64,000 nucleotides of DNA from Prevotella sp. (GTDB lineage: Bacteria; Bacteroidota; Bacteroidia; Bacteroidales; Bacteroidaceae), in the NCBI GenBank assembly GCA_022641735.1, contig JALCDQ010000002.1, positions 62,001-126,000 of the forward strand, written 5' to 3'. The translations under genes were made by a program, and so were the position numbers. How positions within the stretch are numbered: the stretch's first letter is position 1; each line of letters opens with the position of its first letter. The notes under the pieces are model-generated. The model was given only the letters and a program-made list of their open reading frames with translations, did not search any database and was not told where the DNA came from. Positions 27,950 to 36,999 of the stretch are shown in pieces.

Positions 27950-28191
27950 AACATAAAAATGGTTTATTGTAAACCTATAAACGACTAATGACAAAGTGAA
28001 TAACGGCTAAAGACAAGGATAAAAACGGCTAATGAATATGGTGATAACGGCTAATGACGACATTACAAGTCGTGTGTAACCTGATTACACACGGTGTGTA
28101 ATCACATTACAAGCCGTTTGTAACGTGGTTACAAACCACGTTTGTAATCCTCATTAGTAGCTTGCGACCACCCTATCAGCCGTTATCGTCC
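27950..28191. repeat. 22-base periodic palindromic array D
   Basis: Ten consecutive 22-base units run from 27972 to 28191. CGACTAATGA or CGGCTAATGA/CGGCTAAAGA occurs at 27982, 28004, 28026 and 28048; palindromic units with TTACA...TGTAA follow at 28060, 28082, 28104 and 28126, including the 19-base dyad ATTACACAC-G-GTGTGTAAT (28084-28102). The last two units (28148, 28170) repeat the first family on the opposite strand, so the array has overall mirror symmetry. GGTTTATTGTAAACC (27961-27975) precedes it. It fills most of the convergent gap between the nudix gene and DUF4295; the rest (28214-28308) shows nothing clear. Confidence 0.88.
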
Positions 28192-28310
28192 TCTCTGAAA
28201 ACCATTCTTAAAAGCATAAAATGCCTCAATTAAACAAGCCGATAGATGCCCATTTGTACAAAACGTGATATTCCAAAGCAACTAAAAAATAAGATATAGG
28301 CATAAAAGAA

Positions 28311-28341
28311 AAGGGTCACAAGTAATTCTTGTGACCCTTTT
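28311..28341 (-). terminator. Terminator after rpmB-rpmG-DUF4295 (bidirectional)
   Basis: AAAGGGTCACAAG, 5-base loop, CTTGTGACCCTTT: 13 perfect pairs. The minus strand continues TTTTCTTTTAT and the plus strand TTTTCATTA, so it can stop transcription both ways, mainly the ribosomal protein unit. Confidence 0.9.
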
Positions 28342-28361
28342 CATTATATATAAACTAATAA

Positions 28362-28520
28362 TTAGTTCTTGAAAAAGTCCTGAACAGCCTCGTTAGGAAC
28401 CATCTGCTCATCAAAGACATAAGCACCCGTCTTAGGGCTCTTAACCATCTTGATTACCTTTGTATATGCACGTCCTTCTGTTGAACCTTCGTGCAATGTA
28501 GCGACCGCTTTCTTTGCCAT
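28362..28520 (-). CDS. DUF4295 small protein of the ribosomal cluster
   Basis: 52 residues from the ATG at 28520 to TAA at 28362. It begins MAKKAVATLHEGSTEGRAYT, is basic in the first half, and ends VPNEAVQDFFKN. The sequence and the place after rpmB-rpmG match DUF4295, a family I know only from Bacteroidota. It likely works on the ribosome, but that is an inference from context and basic character. Same transcript as rpmG (16-base gap), followed by a strong terminator. Confidence 0.85.
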   Translation of the reverse strand: MAKKAVATLHEGSTEGRAYTKVIKMVKSPKTGAYVFDEQMVPNEAVQDFFKN

Positions 28521-28536
28521 TGTTTAATCTCCTATA

Positions 28537-28725
28537 TTACTTGATTTCCTTATGAACAGTCATTTTCTTAAGGATCGGATTATACTTTTTCATTTCCAGA
28601 CGCTCAGGAGTGTTCTTACGATTCTTTGTCGTAATATAACGACTTGTTCCTGGCAGTCCACTGTTCTTCATCTCTGTGCATTCAAGGATGACCTGAACTC
28701 TATTACCTTTAGCTTTCTTTGCCAT
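28537..28725 (-). CDS. rpmG: Large ribosomal subunit protein bL33
   Basis: 62 residues: [20 protein letters not shown], then [20 protein letters not shown] and [17 protein letters not shown], which is the bL33 pattern. The zinc-binding CxxC pairs of some bL33 forms are absent (one Cys only), so it is the zinc-free type. Four bases after rpmB. Confidence 0.96.
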   Translation of the reverse strand: MAKKAKGNRVQVILECTEMKNSGLPGTSRYITTKNRKNTPERLEMKKYNPILKKMTVHKEIK

Positions 28726-28729
28726 ACGA

Positions 28730-28993
28730 TTATTCTCCTATAACTTTAATGTCTTTCCAATCAACATAACCATTAGCAACAGCTTGCTTCAAGGCTGCAT
28801 CCAGGCCGACTTTATTAATAAGACGAAGACCAGCTGCACTGATCTTAAGGCTAATCCAGCACTGCTCTTCTACATAATAGAATTTCTTGCTGAAGAGGTT
28901 TACATCAAAGCTTCTCTTTGTGTGGTGCTTTGAGTGAGACACATTGCAACCAAGTTGTGCCTTCTTTCCTGTAATCTGACAGATTTTAGACAT
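28730..28993 (-). CDS. rpmB: Large ribosomal subunit protein bL28
   Basis: 87 residues: [20 protein letters not shown], then [16 protein letters not shown], and a C-terminal [18 protein letters not shown], all typical of bL28. First gene of rpmB-rpmG-DUF4295. Confidence 0.96.
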   Translation of the reverse strand: MSKICQITGKKAQLGCNVSHSKHHTKRSFDVNLFSKKFYYVEEQCWISLKISAAGLRLINKVGLDAALKQAVANGYVDWKDIKVIGE

Positions 28994-29044
28994 TGCTATC
29001 TTTAATTTTTAATTTCTACTTTGATACTTATTCCAAACAGGGTG

Positions 29045-29075
29045 CAAAATTACGAATATTTATTGAAAAAACAAA
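29045..29075 (-). promoter_or_regulatory. Promoter of rpmB-rpmG-DUF4295
   Basis: Minus strand TTTG (29075-29072), 19 bases, TAATTTTG (29052-29045); leader of about 45 bases before the rpmB ATG. Confidence 0.65.
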
Positions 29076-29113
29076 ATATTTTCTCAAAGAATGTTCCAAA
29101 TTAAGGATTTTTT

Positions 29114-29629
29114 TTACTTTTCCAATTTATCTGAGTCCAGATTCTGCTCTTTATAGTATGCAAGAAAGAGTTTAAGAGCGGTATTGGTGGCTATCGCCAA
29201 ATTGATATCTCGCCCGAAATCTTCCGTGAGTTTAAAAGTTTTGATATCCTCCTTTGTACCATATCCCAACCAAATAGTTCCCACTGGTATCTCTGGTGTA
29301 CCACCTGCAGGTCCAGCAACTCCTGTTGCTGCAATGGCATAATCACTTCCAAGAGCATCGCAAGCGCCTTTAACCATTTCGATGGCCACTTCCTCGCACA
29401 CGGCAGTTTGCTCTTCGAGCACTTCGTGAGAAACATGGAGTAATTTTTCTTTAACATCATTCGTGTAAGAAACAATTCCTCCTTTGAAATAATTTGAAGC
29501 ACCTGGAACAGCGATAATAGCTTCTGCTATACGACCGCCTGTACAACTTTCAGCAGTGGCAAGGGTCTTACCATTGTCATAGAAATACTGCTGAATTTCC
29601 TTACTTATTACTTTACTTTCAAATTCCAT
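29114..29629 (-). CDS. pncC: CinA C-terminal type nicotinamide-nucleotide amidase
   Basis: 171 residues, the length of the stand-alone CinA_C domain. TLATAESCTGGRIAEAI near 22-38 holds the serine of the family, and AIAATGVAGPAGGTPEIPVG near 98-117 is the second conserved block. It deamidates NMN to nicotinic acid mononucleotide in pyridine nucleotide recycling. Its ATG touches the tsaD stop (TAATG). Confidence 0.9.
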   Translation of the reverse strand: MEFESKVISKEIQQYFYDNGKTLATAESCTGGRIAEAIIAVPGASNYFKGGIVSYTNDVKEKLLHVSHEVLEEQTAVCEEVAIEMVKGACDALGSDYAIAATGVAGPAGGTPEIPVGTIWLGYGTKEDIKTFKLTEDFGRDINLAIATNTALKLFLAYYKEQNLDSDKLEK

Positions 29630-30654
29630 TACTTAAACATTACTTTAGTGAAGGCAGGGATATCGATTGAGGCAAAATCCTTGTCATAATATTTAAAAGT
29701 CCCTACACAGGCAATCATCGCTGCATTGTCTGTTGTAAAGCTAAATTTCGGAATATAAATGGTCCAGCCATATTTGGCTGCATGCTCTCGGAAAGCGTTT
29801 CTCAAGCCATTATTGGCAGACACTCCACCCGCCACGGCCACGTGACTGATACCTGTCTGCTTCACGGCAAGACGCAGTTTCTTCATGAGTATGTCCACGA
29901 TGGTATGCTCAAGACTTGCAGCAAGGTCCTCTTTATGATGCTCTACAAAATCAGGATCTTCAGCAACCCATTTGCGAAGACTATAAAGGAAAGAGGTTTT
30001 AAGCCCTGAAAAACTATAATCGAGATTAGGAATATGAGGCTCAGAGAAAACATAAGCCTGCGGATTACCCTGTCGTGCAAGTTTGTCAATGATAGGACCT
30101 CCTGGATAACCCAATCCCATCACCTTCGAACATTTATCTATTGCTTCTCCTGCAGCATCGTCAATTGTCTGTCCAAGCACCTCCATATCATTATAGGCAT
30201 TCACCTTCACAATCTGAGAATTACCACCAGAAACGAGAAGGCATATAAAAGGAAACGGAGGCATGTGGTTATCATCATCACTCTCTTTGATGAAATGCGC
30301 CATAACATGACCTTGCAGATGATTAACGTCTATCAATGGAATGCCCAATGAGCGCGCAAAACCTTTTGCAAAGTTAACGCCTACAAGCAAAGAGCCCATC
30401 AGCCCTGGACCTCGTGTAAAAGCCACTGCGCTTAACTTTTCCTTTGTAATACCTGCTCTTTTGATAGCTTGGTCCACTACGGGGACCACATTCTGCTGAT
30501 GAGCACGGGAAGCCAATTCAGGCACTACGCCTCCATAAGCACGGTGTACATCCTGAGAAGCTGTCACATTACTTAATATAACACCATTCTTCAGCACAGC
30601 TGCAGAGGTGTCATCACACGATGACTCTATACCTAATATATATATATCACTCAT
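29629..30654 (-). CDS. tsaD: tRNA N6-threonylcarbamoyladenosine transferase subunit
   Basis: 341 residues. ILGIESSCDDTSAAV near 6-20, the metal-binding HLQGHVMAHF (HxxxH) near 111-121, and VAVAGGVSANNGLR near 262-275 are the Kae1/TsaD motifs. With TsaB and TsaE it places t6A37 on ANN-decoding tRNAs. Between map and pncC with short gaps (6 and -1 bases). Confidence 0.97.
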   Translation of the reverse strand: MSDIYILGIESSCDDTSAAVLKNGVILSNVTASQDVHRAYGGVVPELASRAHQQNVVPVVDQAIKRAGITKEKLSAVAFTRGPGLMGSLLVGVNFAKGFARSLGIPLIDVNHLQGHVMAHFIKESDDDNHMPPFPFICLLVSGGNSQIVKVNAYNDMEVLGQTIDDAAGEAIDKCSKVMGLGYPGGPIIDKLARQGNPQAYVFSEPHIPNLDYSFSGLKTSFLYSLRKWVAEDPDFVEHHKEDLAASLEHTIVDILMKKLRLAVKQTGISHVAVAGGVSANNGLRNAFREHAAKYGWTIYIPKFSFTTDNAAMIACVGTFKYYDKDFASIDIPAFTKVMFK

Positions 30655-30660
30655 ATTCTA

Positions 30661-31524
30661 TTAATACGATAAGATTTCTACTCCTGTCTCTGTCATCAAG
30701 AAGGTATGCTCCCACTGTGCCGAAGGCAACTCATCACCACTGATAACTTCCCATCCATAAGGATCATCAGCATCAATGTAGACTTTCCATGTGCCCATAT
30801 TAATCATAGGCTCAATGGTAAACACCACACCAGGAACAAGCAGCATGCCTGTCCCCTTATGTCCATAATGCAGAATTTCAGGTTCTTCATGCATAGCTAG
30901 CCCTACTCCATGACCACAGAGATCACGCACTACTCCATAGCCATATTTCTCAGCATGCTTCTGAATGGCATGTCCAATGTCTCCAACGAAACAGAAAGGT
31001 TTGGCTGCTTCTGCACCGATATCAAGGCATTCTTTAGTAACCTTAACCAATTGTTCTTTTTCGGGAGTAGTTTTTCCTCCAATAATGAACATGCGAGAAG
31101 CATCTCCAAAGTATCCGTCTACACTCAACGTCATATCCACATTCACGATATCACCTTCTTGCAAAACATCCTCTTTCTTGGGGATTCCATGACAAACCAC
31201 CTCATTGATACTAGTACAGACACATTTTGGGAAGCCTTCATAATTCAAGCAGGCTGGCACTGCATGATTGTCTTTACAATATTGCATGCAAATATCATCA
31301 ATCTCCTGCGTGTTCATGCCTACATGAATCTCTGCCGCTACAGCATCCAAACAACCCGTATTGACTGCTCCAGCACGGCGAATGCCTTCAATCTGCTCAG
31401 GTGTCTTAATCATTTCGCGAGAAGGGACTTCCTTACCCTTTTCTTCCCAGAACATTACTTTCTTGTCGAGTTCTGTAGGTTCCTGGCCAGGCAGACAATG
31501 CCATATTTTCTTTTTATTAAACAT
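30661..31524 (-). CDS. map: Type I methionine aminopeptidase
   Basis: 287 residues. Compared with E. coli Map (264) it has an N-terminal extension of about 35-40 residues starting MFNKKKIWHCLPGQEPTELD. The core starts at IKTPEQIEGIRRAG. Metal ligands appear in VNVDMTLSVDGYFGDAS, HGVGLAMHEEP, FTIEPMIN and WEHTFLMTETG. It removes the initiator Met from nascent proteins. Heads a unit with tsaD and pncC. Confidence 0.95.
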   Translation of the reverse strand: MFNKKKIWHCLPGQEPTELDKKVMFWEEKGKEVPSREMIKTPEQIEGIRRAGAVNTGCLDAVAAEIHVGMNTQEIDDICMQYCKDNHAVPACLNYEGFPKCVCTSINEVVCHGIPKKEDVLQEGDIVNVDMTLSVDGYFGDASRMFIIGGKTTPEKEQLVKVTKECLDIGAEAAKPFCFVGDIGHAIQKHAEKYGYGVVRDLCGHGVGLAMHEEPEILHYGHKGTGMLLVPGVVFTIEPMINMGTWKVYIDADDPYGWEVISGDELPSAQWEHTFLMTETGVEILSY

Positions 31525-31549
31525 CTATATTAATGCTTTAAATTCTTTG

Positions 31550-31581
31550 CAAAATTACTTCAAATTATAGAGAACGCCAAA
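31550..31581 (-). promoter_or_regulatory. Promoter of map-tsaD-pncC
   Basis: Minus strand TTTG (31581-31578), 20 bases, TAATTTTG (31557-31550); about 25 bases to the map ATG. It is the only feature I see in the 118-base metH-map gap. Confidence 0.65.
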
Positions 31582-31642
31582 AGTTGAGAACTCTTTTTTG
31601 AATTTAATACTTCTATCAAAGCTAATATCATCACTAGAAGCA

Positions 31643-34417
31643 TCAGACATTATCATCGAACAAATTCAATTTGTTTTTCCTAGCCTCTTCTATTCCTAGC
31701 AACTTCTGTTGTTCTTGCTGATATCCTTCACGCAAACGCTCATATCGTTCATCGAGTTCTTTTGCATATTTAGCTCCATCTTCCTTATTGAGCATCCGTG
31801 AAGTAGTCACCACATTCTGAGCAGCATCTTTCATCCATGCAACAGGACCTCTATAAACAGGCGCTATTTTCAGAGCAACGTGTAATTCACTGGTTGTAGC
31901 TCCACCTATCATAATTGGGATATTCAGTCCCTCTTTATTCATCTCCTTAGCAACATTCACCATTTCTTCCAACGACGGTGTAATAAGACCAGAAAGTCCC
32001 ACAGCGTCCACATTTTCTTCAATCGCCTTTTTTACTATCTGGTCAGCGGGTACCATAACCCCCATATCGATGACTTCATAATTATTGCAAGCCATCACAA
32101 CGCCCACAATATTTTTACCAATATCATGCACATCGCCTTTCACTGTGGCAAGAATGACCTTTCCGGCCTTGGTTGAGCCTTCTGTTTTCTCTGCCTCAAT
32201 GGCAGGTTGAAGGATAGAGACTGCCTTTTTCATCGTACGTGCTGTTTTCACCACCTGAGGCAGAAACATCTTTCCCGCACCAAAAAGTTCGCCTACCCCA
32301 TTCATTCCAGCCATTAGCGGACCTTCGATAACATTCACCGCCTTAGGATATTTCTTCAGAGCCTCCAGCAAGTCCTCTTCCAAATAATCACTAATACCTT
32401 TGCGTAAAGCATACTTTAACCGATTTTCTAATGGCTCTTTACGCCATACTTCATCAGTGTTTACAACCTGCACAGAAGGGTCTGATTTAGATGAATCTGC
32501 TTGTTTTTTGAGTTCGTTAGCTAACTCTATCAAACTCTCCGCAGCCTCTTTCTTTCGATTGAGGACTACATCTTCAATTATTTCCAATTGCTGTTGCGGA
32601 ATATCTGCATAAGTTACTTTTGAGGATGGATTTACAATTCCGAAATCCATACCCTTCTGAATTGCATGATAAAGAAATACAGCATGCATAGCCTCTCGGA
32701 TATAATTATTTCCTCTGAAACTAAAAGAAAGATTACTGACTCCCCCACTAACATGCGCTCCCGGAAGATTCTTTCTTATCCATCCACAAGCCTGAATATA
32801 ATCTACTGCATAATTATCATGTTCCTCCATACCAGTTGCGATGGAAAGAATATTCGGGTCAAAAATGATATTCAGCGGATTTATACCTACTTTTTCAGTC
32901 AAAAGATGATATGCCCGAGCTGCTATCTCTATCTTTCGCTCATAAGTGGTGGCCTGTCCTTTCTCATCAAAACACATCACCACAACAGCTGCTCCATATC
33001 GCTTTACATCGCGGGCATGATTTATAAACTCCTCTTCCCCTTCTTTCAGAGAGATAGAATTCACTATCGACTTTCCTTGACAGCATTTTAATCCAGCTTT
33101 GATGACCTCCCAGTTTGAAGAGTCTATCATCACAGGAACTTTTGCAATATCGGGTTCCGAAGCAACCATATTGAGGAAATGTGCCATTTCATACTTTGCA
33201 TCAAGCAAACCGTCATCCATGTTGATATCCAATACGAGTGCACCATCAGCCACTTGTTTGCGGGCTATCGACAGAGCTTCATCATAGCTTTTCTCTTTTA
33301 TCAAACGGAGGAACTTCCGTGAACCTGCCACATTGCAACGTTCTCCCACATTCACAAATCGAACTTCGGGTGACACTTCTAATCGTTCCAATCCTGAAAG
33401 ACAGAGATAAGGAGACTCTTTCACACGTTCACGAGGCTTATATTTCGGTGCAATTTCTGCATAACGACGGATAAAATCATCTGTTGTGCCACAACATCCA
33501 CCGATAATATTCACCAATCCATCAGCCATAAACTCTTCCATCAAAGGAGCCATACTCTCTGCGGTCTCATCATAGAGCCCCATGGAATTAGGCATCCCCG
33601 CATTTGGATAAGCTGATATATAATAAGGTACCTTGCGCGCCAATTCTTCAAGATAAGGCCGCATCTGACGAGGACCGAAAGAACAATTCAAGCCAACTGA
33701 AAAGACATCATATGGCTCAATGCTTGCAAGAAAAGCCTCAAGTGTCTGTCCACTGAGCGTACGCCCCGCCAAATCGCTGATGGTAACACTGAGCATAATC
33801 GGCAAATCAAGTGAGCGCTTGTCCATCTCTGTCTTCACCGCATCAATAGCTACTTTGGCATTCAGCGTATCAAAAATAGTTTCAATGAGAAAACCATCTA
33901 CTCCTCCATCGAGCAATCCACACACTTGCTCTGTATAGGCTTCAAAAAGTTCATCATAAGTGAGCGCTCTCATTGCGGGGTCACTTACATCAGGTGACAT
34001 CGAACAGGTCTTGTTGGTAGGACCTATAGAACCCAATACAAAACGAAGTTTATCTTGTGATGAATACTCATCAGCCTCTTTTCGGGCAATGAGAGCTCCT
34101 TGGAAATTTATTTCATAAGCATAATCTTCCAAATGATAGTCAGCCTGAGAGATGCGCTGCGCTGAGAAAGTATTGGTTTCTATCAAGTCAGCACCTGCCT
34201 CTAAGTACAATCGATGGATGTCAGCTATCAGTTCAGGCTTCGTGAGATTGAGCATATCATTATTGCCTTTATAGGTAGTAATATGTCCATGAGGTTCACG
34301 ATATAGCTTCAACTTCCCGCGAAAGTCATCCTCCGTGAGATTGTAGCCTTGTATCATCGTGCCCATAGCACCATCAAGGATTAATATGCGTTGTTTGATA
34401 ATATCTTTGATTCCCAT
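31643..34417 (-). CDS. metH: Cobalamin-dependent methionine synthase, no activation domain
   Basis: 924 residues. Homocysteine domain (about 1-320) with zinc ligands in GLNCSFGPRQ and GGCCGTTDDF; pterin-binding domain (about 350-610) starting at RFVNVGERCNVAGSRKF; cap and B12-binding module (about 650-890) with the lower-ligand motif VHDIGKN near 760. It transfers methyl from methyltetrahydrofolate to homocysteine. The sequence ends about 30 residues after the B12 domain, so the C-terminal AdoMet reactivation domain found in E. coli MetH (1227 residues) is absent. It starts on the base after the smpB stop, so no riboswitch can lie directly before it. Confidence 0.95.
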   Translation of the reverse strand: MGIKDIIKQRILILDGAMGTMIQGYNLTEDDFRGKLKLYREPHGHITTYKGNNDMLNLTKPELIADIHRLYLEAGADLIETNTFSAQRISQADYHLEDYAYEINFQGALIARKEADEYSSQDKLRFVLGSIGPTNKTCSMSPDVSDPAMRALTYDELFEAYTEQVCGLLDGGVDGFLIETIFDTLNAKVAIDAVKTEMDKRSLDLPIMLSVTISDLAGRTLSGQTLEAFLASIEPYDVFSVGLNCSFGPRQMRPYLEELARKVPYYISAYPNAGMPNSMGLYDETAESMAPLMEEFMADGLVNIIGGCCGTTDDFIRRYAEIAPKYKPRERVKESPYLCLSGLERLEVSPEVRFVNVGERCNVAGSRKFLRLIKEKSYDEALSIARKQVADGALVLDINMDDGLLDAKYEMAHFLNMVASEPDIAKVPVMIDSSNWEVIKAGLKCCQGKSIVNSISLKEGEEEFINHARDVKRYGAAVVVMCFDEKGQATTYERKIEIAARAYHLLTEKVGINPLNIIFDPNILSIATGMEEHDNYAVDYIQACGWIRKNLPGAHVSGGVSNLSFSFRGNNYIREAMHAVFLYHAIQKGMDFGIVNPSSKVTYADIPQQQLEIIEDVVLNRKKEAAESLIELANELKKQADSSKSDPSVQVVNTDEVWRKEPLENRLKYALRKGISDYLEEDLLEALKKYPKAVNVIEGPLMAGMNGVGELFGAGKMFLPQVVKTARTMKKAVSILQPAIEAEKTEGSTKAGKVILATVKGDVHDIGKNIVGVVMACNNYEVIDMGVMVPADQIVKKAIEENVDAVGLSGLITPSLEEMVNVAKEMNKEGLNIPIMIGGATTSELHVALKIAPVYRGPVAWMKDAAQNVVTTSRMLNKEDGAKYAKELDERYERLREGYQQEQQKLLGIEEARKNKLNLFDDNV

Positions 34418-34897
34418 TTAATAATGCTTTATAGCCCTGTCCATTTCTCGACGGTCTTCTTTTTCTTTCAAGGTTTGCCGCTTGTCATATTCTTTCTTAC
34501 CACGAGCAAGAGCTATGTCCATTTTCGCGCGTCCATGCTCATCAATGAAGATAAGCGTAGGCACGATTGTAAAGCCAGGGTCTTTTGATTCTGTTGCCAA
34601 GTGGTTGATTTCTCGTTTTTTCAAAAGCAACTTACGGTCACCTTTGGCCTGATGATTAGTAAAAGAGCCATAAAAGTAAGGACTGATGTTCATACCTTTC
34701 ACCCACATCTCACCTTTCTCTATCGCACAATAGGCATCTACAAGCGAAGCCTTTCCAGCACGTATTGATTTTATTTCAGTGCCTGTGAGTACCATGCCTG
34801 CTGTATAAGTATCTACGAAATAATATTCGAAGGATGCCTTTTTGTTTCTTATCTGTACCGGACTTTTCTTTCTGATGTCCTGTTCCTGCTTATTCAT
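34418..34897 (-). CDS. smpB: SsrA-binding protein
   Basis: 159 residues. [20 protein letters not shown], then [18 protein letters not shown] and a lysine-rich C-terminal tail ending DRAIKHY, all typical of SmpB, which brings tmRNA to stalled ribosomes. Its 5' end overlaps the DUF4375 gene by 8 bases, but a -7 box inside that gene's end (34910-34917) can serve it alone. Directly followed by metH. Confidence 0.96.
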   Translation of the reverse strand: MNKQEQDIRKKSPVQIRNKKASFEYYFVDTYTAGMVLTGTEIKSIRAGKASLVDAYCAIEKGEMWVKGMNISPYFYGSFTNHQAKGDRKLLLKKREINHLATESKDPGFTIVPTLIFIDEHGRAKMDIALARGKKEYDKRQTLKEKEDRREMDRAIKHY

Positions 34898-35399
34898 TTT
34901 CTATCGTTGCAAAATTAGAGATATGCTCATCAATATAGTGTGCTACTGCAGATGTAAACTCTTCCTCATGTTCCACAAAGGCATCATCGAGGTCGTCAAA
35001 CTCAGGACATTTCTCAAAAAGTGCCATAAACTCTTCGTCACTACAGTCACGCTCAAGCTCTTCACGATATTTAAAGTAGAGATTATGCCCACGCCGCACG
35101 ATGCTGCACAACTCTGGTAATCCCCATGCACGCATTGCCTTATCAAAAGGATTTCGGAAGATGAAGCCACCCCAGCCATTGTGGATGAGTTGCACAAATC
35201 CGCCATCCATCACTTCCTCATGTAAGGCATTCCACCCTAACAAAGTGATTTGGTCGTTATTAAGTTCCGACATATTCTCACTTGAGAGTTCGCCGCCTAT
35301 GGCTTCTTGAATTGCATTCGTGAAGACTGCCACAAACTCATCCATCCCCTCTTTAGCGGCTTGCTGCAAAGCAGAGTCCTTTATTTTAACTTCTTTCAT
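34890..35399 (-). CDS. DUF4375 family protein
   Basis: 169 residues, acidic. The central [20 protein letters not shown] and [20 protein letters not shown] stretches resemble the DMP19/DUF4375 family of small proteins of unknown function. No catalytic motif or membrane segment seen. Own promoter at 35424-35455; overlaps smpB by 8 bases. Confidence 0.7.
   Translation of the reverse strand: MKEVKIKDSALQQAAKEGMDEFVAVFTNAIQEAIGGELSSENMSELNNDQITLLGWNALHEEVMDGGFVQLIHNGWGGFIFRNPFDKAMRAWGLPELCSIVRRGHNLYFKYREELERDCSDEEFMALFEKCPEFDDLDDAFVEHEEEFTSAVAHYIDEHISNFATIENE
34910..34917 (-). promoter_or_regulatory. Internal -7 element for smpB-metH
   Basis: Minus strand TAATTTTG followed by CAACG, inside the last codons of the DUF4375 gene and 13 bases before the smpB ATG. 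No clear -33 match. Confidence 0.45.
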
Positions 35400-35423
35400 A
35401 CCTGATGTTGCTTATCTCGATTG

Positions 35424-35455
35424 CAAAGATAATAAAATAAATTGCCAATTCCAAA
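35424..35455 (-). promoter_or_regulatory. Promoter of DUF4375-smpB-metH
   Basis: Minus strand TTTG (35455-35452), 20 bases, TATCTTTG (35431-35424), 24 bases before the ATG. Confidence 0.65.
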
Positions 35456-35547
35456 TTTTAGTCCTCTCCAAACGCTATTTTTGCAAACTTATTTTGATTT
35501 ATTTTTAAGAATTGGATAATTAACATAAAATCTCCATCAATTGCAAA

Positions 35548-35577
35548 TAAAAAAACTCACAAGTATAACTTGTGAGT
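35548..35577 (-). terminator. Terminator of tRNA-Pro
   Basis: Minus strand ACTCACAAGT, 3-base loop, ACTTGTGAGT followed by a run of seven T. Starts 13 bases after the tRNA 3' end. Confidence 0.9.
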
Positions 35578-35589
35578 CTCTCGATTTTG

Positions 35590-35663
35590 TCGGGGCGACA
35601 GGATTCGAACCTGCGACCACCTGGTCCCAAACCAGGAGCGCTACCGGACTGCGCTACACCCCG
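35590..35663 (-). tRNA. tRNA-Pro (TGG anticodon)
   Basis: 74 bases. Acceptor stem CGGGGTG/CGCCCCG with A as discriminator, D arm with GTAGCGCAG, anticodon stem CCTGG/CCAGG around the loop TTTGGGA (anticodon TGG), T arm GGTTCGAATCC. CCA is not encoded. Its own promoter and terminator flank it. Confidence 0.97.
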
Positions 35664-35707
35664 TTGCAAAAGATTCAAAACACGGATGCTTTTTTATTTT
35701 GCGAGTG

Positions 35708-35739
35708 CAAAAGTACAACCTTTTTTTGAACCTTGCAAA
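35708..35739 (-). promoter_or_regulatory. Promoter of tRNA-Pro
   Basis: Minus strand TTTG (35739-35736), 20 bases, TACTTTTG (35715-35708): an exact match to the phylum's promoter. Confidence 0.75.
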
Positions 35740-35761
35740 TTTTTATAGAAGTTTTTTCTTA

Positions 35762-36949
35762 TTATTTTATGATGCCCTGCTCTTTAAAGATCTTGGTCAA
35801 AATCTTCACACCACGTTCCACCTGCTCTTCGCTATGAGTAGCCATAAGAGCAAAACGCACGAGCGTATCTTGTGGGGCACATGCTGGAGGGATAACCGGA
35901 TTGATGAACACTCCTGCATCGAAAGCCAACTTGGTAACAAGGAAAGTCTTGTCAATATCACGCACATAAAGAGGGATGATAGGACTTTGCGTTTCTCCAA
36001 TCTCAAAACCTTCTTCACGGAATCTGCTCAAAGCGTATCTAGTAACGCTCCAAAGATGTTCGATGCGTGCAGGCTCATTTTGAATGATATGCAAAGCCTC
36101 AAGTGCTGCCGCAGTAGCTGCCGGCGTATCACTGGCACTGAATATATAAGTACGGCAAGTATGGCGAAGGAAGTTAATCGTATCTTTATCTGAAGCGATA
36201 AATCCGCCGATAGAAGCAAGACTCTTAGAGAAAGTTCCCATGATGAGGTCTATCTCGTCAGCAAGTCCGAAATGGTCACAAACGCCACGACCTTGTTTAC
36301 CAAATACACCAATACCATGCGCTTCATCCACCATGATAGAGCAATTATACTTATGTTTGAGCTCAACGATTTCAGGCAGTTTTGCCAAATCGCCTTCCAT
36401 GGAGAACACACCATCAACAACGATGAGCTTGATAGCCTCTTGAGGAAGTTTTTGAAGCACACGCTCCAAGTCTTCCATATCGTTGTGCTTATAATGCAGT
36501 TGTGTAGCAAAAGACAATCGTCTTCCATCCACAATGGAAGCATGGTCTCTATCGTCACAAATGATAAAATCATTGCGCCCTACTACCATGGCAAGAACAC
36601 CTGCGTTGACAGAAAATCCTGTTGAGAAACAGAGTGCTTCATCCTTATGCTCGAATTCAGCCAACTCTTTTTCCAACTGGATATGGAGGTCAAGCGTTCC
36701 GTTAAGGAATCGACTTCCAGCACAGCCAGAGCCATATTTATCAAGGGCCTTATGGGCAGCTTGAATAACTCTTTCGTCACCCGTAAGTCCAGTGTAGGCG
36801 TTAGAGCCAAACATTAATACCTTATGCCCTTCCATTGTAACTTCGGGCCCTTGTTTGCTAGTGATAGCCCTGAAATATGGATAAACTCCCGCCTCCATAT
36901 ACTTCTGTGGCTCACGATAATTCTTGTATCTTTCTTGTAATTGTCCCAT
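35762..36949 (-). CDS. Serine palmitoyltransferase-like PLP enzyme
   Basis: 395 residues, alpha-oxoamine synthase family. DEAHG at 208-212 and TFSKSL at 239-244 with the PLP lysine K242. The N-terminal MGQLQERYKNYREPQKYMEA and GSNAYTGLTGDERV fit the serine palmitoyltransferase (sphingolipid) branch rather than Kbl or BioF. It would condense serine with palmitoyl-CoA to 3-ketosphinganine. The divergent neighbour is a lipid kinase. If not Spt, the best alternative is glycine C-acetyltransferase. Confidence 0.78.
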   Translation of the reverse strand: MGQLQERYKNYREPQKYMEAGVYPYFRAITSKQGPEVTMEGHKVLMFGSNAYTGLTGDERVIQAAHKALDKYGSGCAGSRFLNGTLDLHIQLEKELAEFEHKDEALCFSTGFSVNAGVLAMVVGRNDFIICDDRDHASIVDGRRLSFATQLHYKHNDMEDLERVLQKLPQEAIKLIVVDGVFSMEGDLAKLPEIVELKHKYNCSIMVDEAHGIGVFGKQGRGVCDHFGLADEIDLIMGTFSKSLASIGGFIASDKDTINFLRHTCRTYIFSASDTPAATAAALEALHIIQNEPARIEHLWSVTRYALSRFREEGFEIGETQSPIIPLYVRDIDKTFLVTKLAFDAGVFINPVIPPACAPQDTLVRFALMATHSEEQVERGVKILTKIFKEQGIIK

Positions 36950-36991
36950 TATAAATAGGTGTAGAAAACTACTTTTATTTTATTCAGACTG

Positions 36992-36999
36992 CAAAGTTA
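36992..36999 (-). promoter_or_regulatory. -7 promoter element, Spt-like gene
   Basis: Minus strand TAACTTTG followed by CAG; leader of about 40 bases. Confidence 0.55.

Noticed and set aside
27972..28191. CRISPR array
   Set aside because: Period of 22 leaves no room for spacers, units vary throughout, and there are no cas genes nearby.
28214..28308. Continuation of array D
   Set aside because: GCATAAAATGC is a small palindrome but the 22-base phase cannot be followed with confidence.
31525..31642. Small gene or riboswitch in the metH-map gap
   Set aside because: No frame or fold stands out; only the map promoter is supported.
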